From: Klebsiella variicola
Lineage (GTDB): Bacteria; Pseudomonadota; Gammaproteobacteria; Enterobacterales; Enterobacteriaceae
Reading direction: 5' to 3'
Length of the DNA stretch: 64,000 bases
Assembly (NCBI RefSeq): GCF_000828055.2
Contig: NZ_CP010523.2
Location: forward strand, 3,658,001-3,722,000
Below, piece by piece: positions 8,042-20,568 of the stretch. The notes beneath the pieces were generated by a model. The model made no database searches, was not told where the DNA came from, and was given only the letters and a program-made list of their open reading frames with translations. Numbering within the stretch: position 1 is the stretch's first letter; each line of letters starts with the position of its first letter. Both the position numbers and the translations under genes were made by a program.

Positions 8042-10480
8042 TTACAGCTTCTCAACCTGGACGAGGTTGGTATGCGACGGGTTCCCCTTCGCCAGCGGCG
8101 ACGGACGCTGGGTGGTCAGCACGTTAATGCTGCCCGCCTGATCCACCCGTGAAGCGTCCGGGTTATACCAGGCCCCTTCCCCCAGCGCGACAACGCCCGG
8201 CATCATGCGCGGCGTCACCTTCGCTTCAATATGCACTTCTCCGCGGTCGTTGAAGATGCGAATGCGATCGCCGTTGGCAATGCCGCGTTGCTTCGCGTCG
8301 ATCGGGTTAATCCACATCTCCTGCCGACAGGCGGCCTTCAGTACATCGACGTTGCCGTAAGTTGAGTGAACGCGCGATTTATAGTGGAAGCCGGTCAGCT
8401 GTAGCGGGTATTTCGCCGTCAATGGATCGTTGTAGTTTTCGAAGCCCGGGGTGTAGATCGGCAGTGGATCGATAACATCCCCTTCCGGCAGCTCCCAGGT
8501 GGCCGCGATTTTCGCCAGCGCCTGCGAGTAGATTTCGATCTTGCCCGACGGCGTGGTCAGCGGATTGGCCTGCGGATCCTCGCGGAAGGCTTTGTAGGCC
8601 ACATGGTGTCCTTGCGGATCGCGCTGCTTATAAATGCCCTGCTGGCGGAAGGTGTCGAAATCTGGTAGGTCAGGGATCGCTTTCTGCGACTGTTCATACA
8701 GATGGCGCATCCAGCCTTCCTGGGTACGGCCTTCGGTAAACTGCTGCTCCACACCGAGGCGTTTTGCCAGCTCGGTGGTCATCTCATAGATAGTTTTGCA
8801 TTCGAAACGCGGCTTGATGGCCTGATCGGCAAAGATGATGTAGGACATGTTGCCGCAGGAGGCATCCAGCGCGAAATCCATCTGCTCGGAGGCGGTGCAG
8901 TCCGGCAGCAGAATATCGGCGTATTTCGCGGACGAGGTCATATGGCAATCGATGACTACGATCATCTCGCACTTCTTGTCGTCCTGCAGGATCTCGTGGG
9001 TACGGTTGATCTCTGAGTGCTGGTTAATCAGGCAATTGCCCGCATAGTTCCAGATCATTTTGATCGGCACGTCGAGCTTATCTTTGCCACGAACGCCGTC
9101 GCGCAGCGCGGTCATTTCCGGACCACGCTCGATAGCGTCGGTCCACATAAACATCGAGATACTGGTCTGAACCGGATTCTCCAGCGTCGGCATGCGCTCA
9201 AAGGGCAGGCTGTAAGAGCCCTCGCGCGCGCCGCTGTTGCCGCCGTTGATCCCGACGTTACCCGTCAGGATAGCGAGCATCGAGATAGCCCGGGTGGCGA
9301 TTTCGCCGTTGGCGTGACGCTGCGGCCCCCAACCCTGGCTGATATAGGCCGGTTTGGCGGTGGCAATTTCGCGCGCCAGTTTAACAATGCGTTCGCGCGG
9401 AATACCGGTAATCGTCGAGGCCCACTCCGGCGTTTTGGCGATACCGTCCGTGCCCTGGCCAAGAATGTAAGCTTTGTAGTGACCATTGGCTGGCGCACCG
9501 GCGGGCAGCGTTTTCTCGTCGTATCCCACGCAGTATTTATCGAGGAACGGCTGATCGACCAGATTCTCGGTGATCATCACCCACGCCAGACCCGATACCA
9601 GCGCCGCATCGGTGCCGGGGCGAATCGGGATCCATTCATCTTCACGCCCGGCGCCGGTGTCGGTATAGCGCGGATCGATGATGATCATCCGGGCATTGGA
9701 TTTCTGCCGCGCCTGTTCAAGGTAGTATGTCACCCCGCCGCCGCTCATCCGCGTTTCGCCGGGGTTATTGCCGAACAGCACCACCAGCTGGCTGTTTTCA
9801 ATATCCGATGGACTATTGCCGTCGGCCCAGCCGCCGTAGGTATAATTGAGGCCCTCGGCAATCTGCGCCGAAGAGTAATCGCCATAGTGGTTCAGATAAC
9901 CGCCGCAGCAGTTCATCAGACGGGCAATCAGCGTTTTTCCTGGCGGCCAGGAACGAGTCAGCGTGCCGCCGAGCGTACCGGTGCCGTAGTTCAGATAGAT
10001 GGATTCGTTGCCGTATTCTTTAATCAGCCGCTGCATATTGCTGGCGATAGTATCGAACGCCTCTTCCCAGCTGATTTGCTCGAATTTCCCTTCCCCGCGT
10101 TTGCCAACGCGCTTCATCGGGTACTTCAGGCGATCCGGGTTATAGACGCGGCGGCGCATCGAACGCCCGCGCAGGCAGGCGCGGACCTGGTGCAAACCGT
10201 CATAGTTATCGTCACCGGTATTATCGGTTTCGACGTATTTAATCGCGCCATCCACCACGTGCATGCGCAGCGGGCAGCGGCTGCCGCAGTTGACGGTACA
10301 GGCACTCCAGACCACCTTCTCGTTGGCGGGTGCCGGCGTATCGGCGGCATGCGCCAGTCGGGTAAAGGGTAATGTTAGTGCGTTGCTGGCCAGCGCCAGG
10401 CCGCCTATTGCCGTGGTTTTCATCAGACCACGGCGGCTTACCTCAGCAGCCAGTAAAGCATCGGGGGCTTTAATTTTCAT
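8042..10480 (-). CDS. dmsA: DMSO reductase catalytic subunit DmsA
   Basis: DmsA is the molybdo-bis(MGD) subunit that reduces DMSO and related S- and N-oxides in anaerobic respiration. With the ATG at 10480 it has 812 residues. A Tat signal with twin arginines is at residues 15-20 (SRRGLM), followed by a hydrophobic stretch and an AHA cleavage region. A CxxxCxxxC group (CTVNCGSRC) plus a later CLRG bind the FS0 cluster. The serine in NHYGDYSSAQ is the expected molybdenum ligand. The open frame begins 12 codons earlier, but the shorter start matches the family. An FNR-like site is upstream. Confidence 0.97.
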   Translation of the reverse strand: MKIKAPDALLAAEVSRRGLMKTTAIGGLALASNALTLPFTRLAHAADTPAPANEKVVWSACTVNCGSRCPLRMHVVDGAIKYVETDNTGDDNYDGLHQVRACLRGRSMRRRVYNPDRLKYPMKRVGKRGEGKFEQISWEEAFDTIASNMQRLIKEYGNESIYLNYGTGTLGGTLTRSWPPGKTLIARLMNCCGGYLNHYGDYSSAQIAEGLNYTYGGWADGNSPSDIENSQLVVLFGNNPGETRMSGGGVTYYLEQARQKSNARMIIIDPRYTDTGAGREDEWIPIRPGTDAALVSGLAWVMITENLVDQPFLDKYCVGYDEKTLPAGAPANGHYKAYILGQGTDGIAKTPEWASTITGIPRERIVKLAREIATAKPAYISQGWGPQRHANGEIATRAISMLAILTGNVGINGGNSGAREGSYSLPFERMPTLENPVQTSISMFMWTDAIERGPEMTALRDGVRGKDKLDVPIKMIWNYAGNCLINQHSEINRTHEILQDDKKCEMIVVIDCHMTSSAKYADILLPDCTASEQMDFALDASCGNMSYIIFADQAIKPRFECKTIYEMTTELAKRLGVEQQFTEGRTQEGWMRHLYEQSQKAIPDLPDFDTFRQQGIYKQRDPQGHHVAYKAFREDPQANPLTTPSGKIEIYSQALAKIAATWELPEGDVIDPLPIYTPGFENYNDPLTAKYPLQLTGFHYKSRVHSTYGNVDVLKAACRQEMWINPIDAKQRGIANGDRIRIFNDRGEVHIEAKVTPRMMPGVVALGEGAWYNPDASRVDQAGSINVLTTQRPSPLAKGNPSHTNLVQVEKL

Positions 10481-10567
10481 GGATACTCGCTTTGGTTGCT
10501 CACAATAAACTGACAAGCGCTATATAGTCATATATATATTGCTTTGAAATATTATTGGTTTTTTATG

Positions 10568-10581
10568 CTGATTTAATCCAA
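10568..10581 (-). promoter_or_regulatory. FNR-like site upstream of dmsA
   Basis: Read on the minus strand, TTGGATTAAATCAG matches TTGATNNNNATCAA at seven of ten positions, with one half-site nearly complete. It lies about 88 bases upstream of the dmsA start. E. coli dmsABC is FNR-activated. No promoter hexamers were assigned. Confidence 0.4.
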
Positions 10582-10633
10582 AGGGAGTATCACTGCATTC
10601 GTAGAATGGATTATTGCCCGGTATCAATAAGGG

Positions 10634-10661
10634 CGTAAAAAAAGCGCCCGCAGGCGCTTTT
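10634..10661 (-). terminator. serS terminator
   Basis: On the minus strand AAAAGCGCC and GGCGCTTTT form a stem with a CG-rich loop, followed by a run of seven T. It begins 19 bases past the serS stop. Confidence 0.85.
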
Positions 10662-10680
10662 AAAAGAGAGGAAGAAAAAA

Positions 10681-11994
<1,314 letters not shown>

Positions 11995-12064
11995 TTAAAT
12001 AAAGAAAAGTGGCCGCAGACTACGACCACGGAAATAGAGTAATAACCTTACCGCAACGCCTCAA

Positions 12065-13408
12065 TTAGCGGTAGCGTTTTATCGGGCTATTTTGATCCTG
12101 TTCAGCGAGCCAGGCGAGCTTTTCGCCAATTTTGCCCTCAAGCCCCCGGTTTGTCGGGTGATAATAGCGCGTTTGCGCCATTTCCTGCGGGAAGTACTGC
12201 TCGCCGGCGGCGTAGGCGTTGGGTTCGTCATGAGCGTAACGATACTCCTGTCCGTAACCCATCTCTTTCATCAGCTTCGTCGGCGCATTGCGCAGATGCA
12301 CCGGAACGTCGTAGTCAGGACGATCCCGCGCGTCGGACAGCGCCGCTTTAAAGGCGGTGTAGACGGCGTTGCTTTTCGGCGCGCAGGCCAGATAGACAAT
12401 GGCCTGGGCAATCGCCCGTTCGCCTTCCGCCGGCCCGACGCGGGTAAAGCAATCCCACGCCGAAATGGCGACCTGCATCGCCCGTGGGTCGGCGTTGCCG
12501 ACATCTTCCGAGGCTATCGCCAGACAGCGGCGGGCAACGTACAGCGGATCGCCGCCGGCGGTGATGATCCGCGCATACCAGTAAAGTGCCGCATCCGGCG
12601 CGCTACCGCGCACCGACTTATGCAGAGCAGAAATCAAATCGTAGAACCGGTCGCCTTTGTTATCAAAGCGCGCGCTGCGCTCGCCAGCGATCTCGGTCAG
12701 CAGTTCCGCCTTCAGCACCCGCTTGCCCGAGTCATCGCTCTCGGCCATATCAGCCATCATTTCCAGGGTATTCAGCGCCCGCCTCGCGTCGCCGTTCACC
12801 AGTTCGGCGATGGCCTTGCGGGTCTCTTCCGGCAGAATAATATCCTGCCCGCCGTAGCCGCGGGACTTATCGTTCATCGTCTGGTCAAGCACCCGCTCGA
12901 TATCGTCGGTGGTCAGCGATTTCAGTAAGTAGACGCGGGCGCGGGAGAGCAGCGCTGAATTAAGCTCAAAGGAGGGGTTTTCGGTCGTCGCGCCAATAAA
13001 AGTGATGGTGCCGTCTTCAATATGGGGCAGAAAGGCATCCTGCTGGCTTTTGTTGAAACGATGCACTTCGTCAACAAACAGGATGGTCCGTCGGCCGGCG
13101 TTGCGGTTTTGCCGCGCGCGCTCAATGGCTTCGCGGATCTCTTTGACCCCTGAGGTCACCGCCGAGATCCGTTCGACATCGGCGCTGGCGTAGCGGGCAA
13201 TCACTTCCGCGAGGGTGGTCTTGCCGGTGCCCGGCGGCCCCCAGAGGATCATTGAATGCAGGTGCCCGGCTTCAATCGCCCGCGGCAGGGGTTTACCCGG
13301 CGCCAGCAGATGCTGCTGGCCAATATACTGCGCTAAATTTTCTGGCCGCATGCGAGCGGCCAGAGGTTGAAACGCGTTGTCGGAAAAATCGAGCGACAGA
13401 TTGCTCAC
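12065..13408 (-). CDS. rarA: Replication-associated recombination protein RarA
   Basis: RarA (MgsA) is an AAA+ ATPase related to clamp-loader subunits and eukaryotic WRNIP1. It acts at stalled or gapped replication forks. It has 447 residues. Walker A is [12 protein letters not shown] (about residues 55-66), Walker B is FVDEVHRFN, and a sensor-1 region [11 protein letters not shown] follows. The C-terminal half is the tetramerisation domain. It lies eight bases after lolA and is probably co-transcribed with it, as in E. coli. Confidence 0.96.
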   Translation of the reverse strand: MSNLSLDFSDNAFQPLAARMRPENLAQYIGQQHLLAPGKPLPRAIEAGHLHSMILWGPPGTGKTTLAEVIARYASADVERISAVTSGVKEIREAIERARQNRNAGRRTILFVDEVHRFNKSQQDAFLPHIEDGTITFIGATTENPSFELNSALLSRARVYLLKSLTTDDIERVLDQTMNDKSRGYGGQDIILPEETRKAIAELVNGDARRALNTLEMMADMAESDDSGKRVLKAELLTEIAGERSARFDNKGDRFYDLISALHKSVRGSAPDAALYWYARIITAGGDPLYVARRCLAIASEDVGNADPRAMQVAISAWDCFTRVGPAEGERAIAQAIVYLACAPKSNAVYTAFKAALSDARDRPDYDVPVHLRNAPTKLMKEMGYGQEYRYAHDEPNAYAAGEQYFPQEMAQTRYYHPTNRGLEGKIGEKLAWLAEQDQNSPIKRYR

Positions 13409-13416
13409 TTTCGCCT

Positions 13417-14028
13417 CTACTTACGTTGATCGTCCACCGTCACCCCTTTCGGCGGCGTAAAGGTGAACTTAGATGCGTCGACGGCGCCGTTCTGCTGCGA
13501 CTTCAGCTGATAGCTGCTGCGCTGGTCATCCTGCTCGACGGCGCTGAACTGATGGATGGTGCCGTCCCGACCGACGTTGATCGTGAACTGCTTCAGGTTA
13601 CCGCTGCCGCTTTTCGGCGTCAGCACAAAATCATCGCCGTTTTGTTTGATATTGTACTGCTGCCAGTCACTGGACTGGTTGCGGGCAATCAGCATAAACG
13701 GCGTGTTGCTGGTAGCATCTTTCAGCCAGGTCGCCGTAGCCTGCTCAACGAACGGGTTGTAGAACCACAGCGTTTTGCCATCCGAGACAAGAACGCTTTC
13801 ATCTGGCTGGGTCATATGCCAGTTAAACAGGTTCGGACGTTTTACCCACAGGTCGCCCTGTCCGTCCTGGACGGCGTTACCACTGCCGTCGGTGACTTTC
13901 TGCGTGAAGCTGGCATGGAAACTGCTCACTTTATCAAGACGGCTTTTTAAGTCACTGGCCGCATCTGCCCAGACCTGGCTGACGACCATACCAGACAGTA
14001 ATGCACAGGTGATTGCGAGTTTTTTCAT
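13417..14028 (-). CDS. lolA: Outer-membrane lipoprotein carrier LolA
   Basis: LolA takes lipoproteins from LolCDE at the inner membrane and carries them across the periplasm to LolB. It has 203 residues with a Sec signal peptide ([20 protein letters not shown], cleaved before DAASDL). The mature part is the expected half-barrel of beta strands (for example [20 protein letters not shown]). It lies 122 bases downstream of ftsK and just upstream of rarA. Confidence 0.97.
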   Translation of the reverse strand: MKKLAITCALLSGMVVSQVWADAASDLKSRLDKVSSFHASFTQKVTDGSGNAVQDGQGDLWVKRPNLFNWHMTQPDESVLVSDGKTLWFYNPFVEQATATWLKDATSNTPFMLIARNQSSDWQQYNIKQNGDDFVLTPKSGSGNLKQFTINVGRDGTIHQFSAVEQDDQRSSYQLKSQQNGAVDASKFTFTPPKGVTVDDQRK

Positions 14029-14150
14029 TGTTATTCCTTAATGTGCGTCACTCCCGACGCGGGAGCCTCTTCTGTCCCTAATGTAGGACCGCCGACGGCG
14101 GCGGAACAGAAGAATTGGCTGATTTTGCGCTTATTTACCCAACTTTGCAC

Positions 14151-17100
14151 TCATTCAAAGGGCGGCGGCGCCAGCACTTCGCGGTTACCGTTATGGCCCT
14201 GTTCGCTGACGATCCCCTGCGCTTCCATCTGTTCGATAATGCGTGCTGCCCGGTTATAGCCAATGCGGAACTGACGCTGGACCCCGGAAATCGACGCTTT
14301 GCGCTTCTCAGTCACAAAACTGACCGCCTGATCGAACAGCGGGTCCAGCTCTTCCCCGCCATCAAAGCCGCCACCACCGCCTTCGCTTTCGCTGTCGGAG
14401 GTAATGCCATCGACGTACTGCGGACGGCCGCGGGCTTTCCAGTCCTGAACCACAGCGTGGACTTCCTGGTCGCGTACAAACGCCCCGTGGACGCGCACCG
14501 GCGTGGTAGAGTTCGGTCCGGAGTAAAGCATATCCCCCATACCCAGCAGCGATTCCGCGCCGCCCTGATCGAGAATGGTACGCGAGTCAATTTTACTCGA
14601 CACGGTAAAGGCGATGCGCGTCGGAATGTTGGCCTTAATCAGGCCGGTAATAACATCTACCGACGGACGCTGCGTCGCCAGCACCAGGTGGATCCCCGCC
14701 GCACGCGCTTTTTGCGCCAGACGGGCAATCAGCTCTTCCACCTTCTTGCCGACGGTCATCATCAGGTCGGCGAACTCGTCCACCAGCACCACGATATACG
14801 GCAGTTTTTCCAGCACCGGATGTACGGCATCCATGCTGTCGCCCGGCTTCCAGTACGGATCCGGAATCGGACGCCCCATGCGCGCGGCCTCGGCGATCTT
14901 CTCGTTATAGCCCGCCAGGTTACGCACGCCCAGCGCTGACATCAGCTTGTAGCGGCGCTCCATCTCGTTGACGCTCCAGCGCAGCGCATTGGCGGCGTCT
15001 TTCATGTCGGTGACCACTTCCGTCAGCAGATGCGGAATACCTTCGTAGACCGACAGCTCGAGCATTTTCGGGTCGATCATGATGAAACGCACATCTTCCG
15101 GCTGCGCTTTGTAGAGCATGCTGAGGATCATGGCGTTCACACCGACTGACTTACCGGAACCGGTAGTACCGGCAACCAGCAGGTGCGGCATTTTCGCCAG
15201 GTCAGCTACCACCGGGTCGCCAGCGATATCTTTACCCAGCACCACGGTCAGCGGCGATGGGTTATCGCGGAACTTGGCGTTGTCGAGCACTTCACGCAGA
15301 TAGACGGTCTGACGCTTTTTATTCGGCAGCTCAAGACCGACATACGGTTTACCCGGGATCACTTCCACCACGCGCACGGCAACCGTCGACAGCGAACGCG
15401 CCAGATCGCGTGACAGGTTAGAGATTCGCGCCGCTTTGACGCCAGGCGCCAGATTCAGTTCGAAGCGGGTGATCACCGGCCCCGGCGAGTAGTTCACCAC
15501 ATCCGCTTTAATGCGGAAATCGGCCAGACGTGCTTCCACCAGTCGCGCCATCTGCTCGAGAGCAAAGGTATCCACCGGCTCGACTTCACTGGGCGGCGGC
15601 GTGAGCAGATCCAGCGACGGCAACGGCGTGGTCGGTCTTTGCAGCGGACGGCTATCGCCATTGCGCATCAGCAGCGGGTGGATCAGGCTCTCCTGCGGCG
15701 CGGGCGCGGCAGGCTGATGCCCCTGCGGGGCAACCGGCTGTTGCTGCTGCACGGGCTGAGGTGCAGTCTGGTAAGGCTGTGGCGGCACTGGCTGAGGGTG
15801 TACCGGCTGGTGCTGCGCAGGTTGATAACCCTGCTGCGGAGCGGCAGCCGGTTGTTGCGGCTGTACTTCCGGTGTCGGCGTAAACAGCGGCTCGCTCGGA
15901 CCCTCATTGACCAGCGTTTTCATCGGCGAGAATTCATAATCCGCCGGCGAGAACGGATTAGCGCCCGGCGGCTGCTCAGCGGCGTAGCGCTGCTGCTGGG
16001 TGGCGGCAAACTGGCGCGCCAGTTCCGCTTCCGCCGCAGTGTCGGCGTCATCGTCATCAGTCGCGTTATCGTCTTCCCAGCGATGGCCATAGCGCTGCTG
16101 CTGGGTGGCGGCGAACTGGCGAGCCAGTTCATCCTGCTCCATAGCATCCGCTTCCTCATCCGAGAGCAGCTCATCGTCATAATGGGGGTCGCGCTCCGCC
16201 TGGCGCGCACGCTGTTCCGCCTCCCGTTGCGACGGTAGCTTGATGCCGTAGGAGGCCAGCTCCCGACGCGTCGGGACACGAACGCGGTTTGGTCGCGGTA
16301 GTTTTGGACCAATGCCCTCTTTCACCTGGACCCGCGGTCCGCTGGACGCCGGGCTGAACAATGGCGCAGCCGCAGCGGATGCGGCCGTCGCCGAGGTTGT
16401 TGCCGCCGCGCCGCCGCTGGCGGCCGTTGCCTGATGCACCCCTGCCGCGACCGCAGAGACCACGGTTGTCTCCACTGGCGGTTTAGACGAGGAGGCTGGC
16501 GGCGTCAGCGGTTTAGTGGCAATCGGACTTTCAGGCTCAGGAATTGGCTGATACCAGGAGGCCAGCAGCTCGCGTTCACGTGCCCGCTTCTCTTCGACTT
16601 CTTCGAAGTAATATAGCGGAGGACGTTTCACCTCTTCCGGCGCAACCTCTGGTTCTGGCTCCGGTGACGGCACTGGCGCGCTTTGCGGCTGATACGCCTG
16701 CGGCGCAGGCTGAGCGGCATGCGGATCGTAAGTCGGCTGCTGATACGGCGCCTGCTCTGGCTGATACGCCTGCGGCGCAGGTTGTCCGGCATGCGGATCG
16801 TAAGTCGGCTGCTGATACGGCGCCGGCTCTGGCTGATACGCCTGCGGCGCAGGCTGAGCGGCATACGGATCGTAAGTCGGCTGCTGATACGGCGCCGGCT
16901 CTGGCTGATACCCTTGCGGCGCAGGCTGAGCGGCATACGGATCGTAAGTCGGCTGCTGATACGGCGCCGGCTCTGGCTGATACGCCTGCGGCGCCGGCTG
17001 ACCGGCATACGGATCGTAAGTCGGCTGCTGATACGGCGCCGGCTCTGGCTGATACGCCTGCGGCGCAGGCTGAGCAGCATGCGAAGCATAAGCCGGCTGC

Positions 17101-18323
17101 TGATACGGCGCCGGCTCTGGCTGGTACGCCTGCGGCGCCGGCTGACCAGCATGCGGATCGTAAACCGGCTGCTGATACGGCGCCGGCTCTGGCTGGTACG
17201 CCTGCGGCGGGTAACCCGCTTCCGGCTGATAAGCAGGCGCAGCGCCCTGATGGCCAGCCGCGGATTCAGCCCACGCCTGTGGCGCGGCAGTGGCCGCCGC
17301 CGCTGCGCCCACGGGCTCAGCGATACTATGACCATTCAGCAACGGATCGTAAGGGTCGAAATCTCCAGGGCGCGCGGCGCTGGCGCCGGAGAACAGCACA
17401 TCATCCTCTGTGGGACGTGCCGCGCTGGCGCCGGAAAACAGTACATCGTCGGCGGCGACAGGCGCACCGCTGGCGCTGTATTGCACCGCCTCTTCACCGT
17501 CATCCATCCGTTTGCCGGAGAAAAGCGCCGCGTCGGTTTTACGCCCCATGGGGTTGGTAAACTTCTCGGCCAGACGCTTACGTCGCGCCAGCGCGCTGCG
17601 TAAAATACGGGCACGACGCGACTCCTGAGGGGTTGCCGCCTCTTCGTCGTCGTACTCTTCATCGTCATCTTCGTATTCGCCTTCATCGACCCAGGTATCA
17701 TCGCGACGGGTACGGTTGCTGGCAAAGGTGAGTACCGACAGGATCCCGCCGCCCAGTTTTTCCGCAATGCTGACCCACGACCAACCGGTGAACAGCGTCA
17801 GGCCAGCCGCCCAGATGCATAACAGGGCGATGGTGCCGCCGCTGCTGTGCAGCAGCGGTTGCAGCGTGGTGCTCAGCAGGCTGCCGATCACTCCGCCCGA
17901 GGCAAAGTACCAGATATCATCGGCGTTAATGGCTGCCAGACCACAGGAGGTCAGGATCAGGGCTAACGCGCCAATGAGGCGCAGGGAAACGGCGAAATAA
18001 TCAATGTATTCGTCGTTTTCCTGATGCCGCCAGGCAAACCAGCATCCGCCAATAATGATGACCGGGATGGTGTAGGCCATGACGCCAAAAATGAAAAAGA
18101 GGGTATCGGCAAGCCACGCACCGGGGGCGCCGCCTAAATTATGAATAGGCTCATGCCACGCCGTCTGCGACCAGCTTGGATCCGAGGGGTTAAAGCTCAG
18201 TAGTGCCGCCATCAGCCAGATGGCGAAGAGGGAGCAAAGGATGAGCATCGCCTCAAGGAGTCGGCGCCCGCTGCTGAGTTTGGTTAGTTTGACTTCTTTG
18301 TCTTCGGTGTATTCCTGGCTCAA
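14151..18323 (-). CDS. ftsK: DNA translocase FtsK
   Basis: FtsK couples septum formation to chromosome segregation and dimer resolution at dif. It has 1390 residues, longer than the 1329 of E. coli. The N-terminal ~200 residues hold four membrane segments. Residues ~210-870 are a long Pro/Gln/Ala-rich linker. The C-terminal motor has Walker [12 protein letters not shown] and Walker B-like [11 protein letters not shown]. The winged-helix gamma domain that reads KOPS ends the protein ([20 protein letters not shown]). The linker has seven 24-residue repeats at residues 373-540, plus shorter duplications ([13 protein letters not shown] and [14 protein letters not shown], each twice). Motor and gamma domains look fully conserved. 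Confidence 0.97.
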   Translation of the reverse strand: MSQEYTEDKEVKLTKLSSGRRLLEAMLILCSLFAIWLMAALLSFNPSDPSWSQTAWHEPIHNLGGAPGAWLADTLFFIFGVMAYTIPVIIIGGCWFAWRHQENDEYIDYFAVSLRLIGALALILTSCGLAAINADDIWYFASGGVIGSLLSTTLQPLLHSSGGTIALLCIWAAGLTLFTGWSWVSIAEKLGGGILSVLTFASNRTRRDDTWVDEGEYEDDDEEYDDEEAATPQESRRARILRSALARRKRLAEKFTNPMGRKTDAALFSGKRMDDGEEAVQYSASGAPVAADDVLFSGASAARPTEDDVLFSGASAARPGDFDPYDPLLNGHSIAEPVGAAAAATAAPQAWAESAAGHQGAAPAYQPEAGYPPQAYQPEPAPYQQPVYDPHAGQPAPQAYQPEPAPYQQPAYASHAAQPAPQAYQPEPAPYQQPTYDPYAGQPAPQAYQPEPAPYQQPTYDPYAAQPAPQGYQPEPAPYQQPTYDPYAAQPAPQAYQPEPAPYQQPTYDPHAGQPAPQAYQPEQAPYQQPTYDPHAAQPAPQAYQPQSAPVPSPEPEPEVAPEEVKRPPLYYFEEVEEKRARERELLASWYQPIPEPESPIATKPLTPPASSSKPPVETTVVSAVAAGVHQATAASGGAAATTSATAASAAAAPLFSPASSGPRVQVKEGIGPKLPRPNRVRVPTRRELASYGIKLPSQREAEQRARQAERDPHYDDELLSDEEADAMEQDELARQFAATQQQRYGHRWEDDNATDDDDADTAAEAELARQFAATQQQRYAAEQPPGANPFSPADYEFSPMKTLVNEGPSEPLFTPTPEVQPQQPAAAPQQGYQPAQHQPVHPQPVPPQPYQTAPQPVQQQQPVAPQGHQPAAPAPQESLIHPLLMRNGDSRPLQRPTTPLPSLDLLTPPPSEVEPVDTFALEQMARLVEARLADFRIKADVVNYSPGPVITRFELNLAPGVKAARISNLSRDLARSLSTVAVRVVEVIPGKPYVGLELPNKKRQTVYLREVLDNAKFRDNPSPLTVVLGKDIAGDPVVADLAKMPHLLVAGTTGSGKSVGVNAMILSMLYKAQPEDVRFIMIDPKMLELSVYEGIPHLLTEVVTDMKDAANALRWSVNEMERRYKLMSALGVRNLAGYNEKIAEAARMGRPIPDPYWKPGDSMDAVHPVLEKLPYIVVLVDEFADLMMTVGKKVEELIARLAQKARAAGIHLVLATQRPSVDVITGLIKANIPTRIAFTVSSKIDSRTILDQGGAESLLGMGDMLYSGPNSTTPVRVHGAFVRDQEVHAVVQDWKARGRPQYVDGITSDSESEGGGGGFDGGEELDPLFDQAVSFVTEKRKASISGVQRQFRIGYNRAARIIEQMEAQGIVSEQGHNGNREVLAPPPFE
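15984..16131 (-). repeat. Duplicated [14 protein letters not shown] segment in ftsK
   Basis: Two near-identical blocks encode [14 protein letters not shown], separated by an acidic stretch ([18 protein letters not shown]). The same pair occurs in E. coli FtsK with ELARQFAQTQQQRY, so this duplication is old. Confidence 0.85.
16704..17207 (-). repeat. Seven tandem 72-bp repeats inside ftsK
   Basis: Seven head-to-tail copies of a 72-base unit encode variants of [20 protein letters not shown] followed by four residues such as GQPA. A degraded eighth copy ([10 protein letters not shown]) follows. Variable positions are mainly in the YDPYA/YDPHA/YASHA part. The unit stays in frame, so copy-number change alters only the length of the linker. 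Confidence 0.95.
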
Positions 18324-18372
18324 GAAAGGCTCTCCAGGTATCAGGCTGTTTCCTGCCTGCTGCTAAAACGGA

Positions 18373-18402
18373 CAACAGCGCCGGGTCTCCCCGGCACTGT
18401 TG
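18373..18402 (-). terminator. lrp terminator hairpin
   Basis: Thirteen-base arms with one mismatch (CAACAGTGCCGGG and CCCGGCGCTGTTG on the minus strand) are followed within a few bases by TTTT. It lies 56 bases past the lrp stop and 50 bases before ftsK. Confidence 0.75.
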
Positions 18403-18458
18403 CTGTATGGATTAACAGGAGTGTAATCAAACTACGTCGATTTTGCACCTGTTCCGTG

Positions 18459-18953
18459 TTAGCGCGTCTTAATAACCAGACGATTACTTTGCTTGACTTC
18501 TTCCATCACCACGTAGGTACGGGTGTCGTTTACGCCCGGCAGGCGCAGCAAGGTCTCGCCCAGTAATTTACGATACGCTGACATATCCGGTACGCGGGTT
18601 TTCAACAGGTAGTCGAAATCACCGGAAACCAGATGACACTCTTGAATTTCTTCAAGTTTTTGCACTGCGGCGTTAAATTGCTCAAACACATCCGGTGCGC
18701 CACGATTCAGAGTAATCTCAACAAATACCAGAAGTGATGCATCCAGATAATGCGGGTTGAGCAGCGCCGTATAGCCCTGAATAAAACCCTGTCTTTCAAG
18801 ACGACGCACGCGCTCAAGGCAAGGCGTCGGAGAAAGTCCCACCCGTTTAGAAAGCTCGACGTTAGAAATTCGCCCATCTTTTTGCAATTCATTCAGGATG
18901 TTACGATCAATGCGGTCGAGATCTTTGCCAGGGCGCTTCTTGCTATCTACCAT
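18459..18953 (-). CDS. lrp: Leucine-responsive regulator Lrp
   Basis: Lrp is a global feast/famine DNA-binding regulator that senses leucine and forms octamers and hexadecamers. It has 164 residues, as in E. coli. The N-terminal helix-turn-helix covers about residues 13-60 (NILNELQKDGRISNVELSKR). The C-terminal RAM domain binds leucine (for example ECHLVSGDFDYLLKTRVPD). It is transcribed away from trxB, with 532 bases between them that contain its leader. Confidence 0.98.
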   Translation of the reverse strand: MVDSKKRPGKDLDRIDRNILNELQKDGRISNVELSKRVGLSPTPCLERVRRLERQGFIQGYTALLNPHYLDASLLVFVEITLNRGAPDVFEQFNAAVQKLEEIQECHLVSGDFDYLLKTRVPDMSAYRKLLGETLLRLPGVNDTRTYVVMEEVKQSNRLVIKTR

Positions 18954-20454
<1,501 letters not shown>

Positions 20455-20482
20455 TCTTTACAAGTCAGTAACAAAGGTAAAG

Positions 20483-20510
20483 AAGGCGACGAAAAGTCGC
20501 CTTTATTTTT
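20483..20510 (+). terminator. trxB terminator
   Basis: AAGGCGAC and GTCGCCTT form a perfect stem with loop GAAAA, followed by TATTTTT. Confidence 0.9.
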
Positions 20511-20568
20511 GCCGCGATGTAACATTGCCGTGCCCAATATTCCCATAACGATACCTGCAAAGCGCGCA

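Noticed and set aside
9017-10372. A 451-residue open frame antisense to dmsA
   Set aside because: dmsA is certain in the other strand. The antisense product is rich in Arg, His and Ala with no recognisable domain.
16704-17207. CRISPR-like pattern of regular repeats
   Set aside because: The units are contiguous 72-bp copies with no unique spacers, and they lie in frame inside ftsK.
16544-17560. Repetitive open frames of over 300 residues opposite ftsK
   Set aside because: They are read-outs of the 72-bp repeat in the wrong frames; the repeat encodes the FtsK linker.
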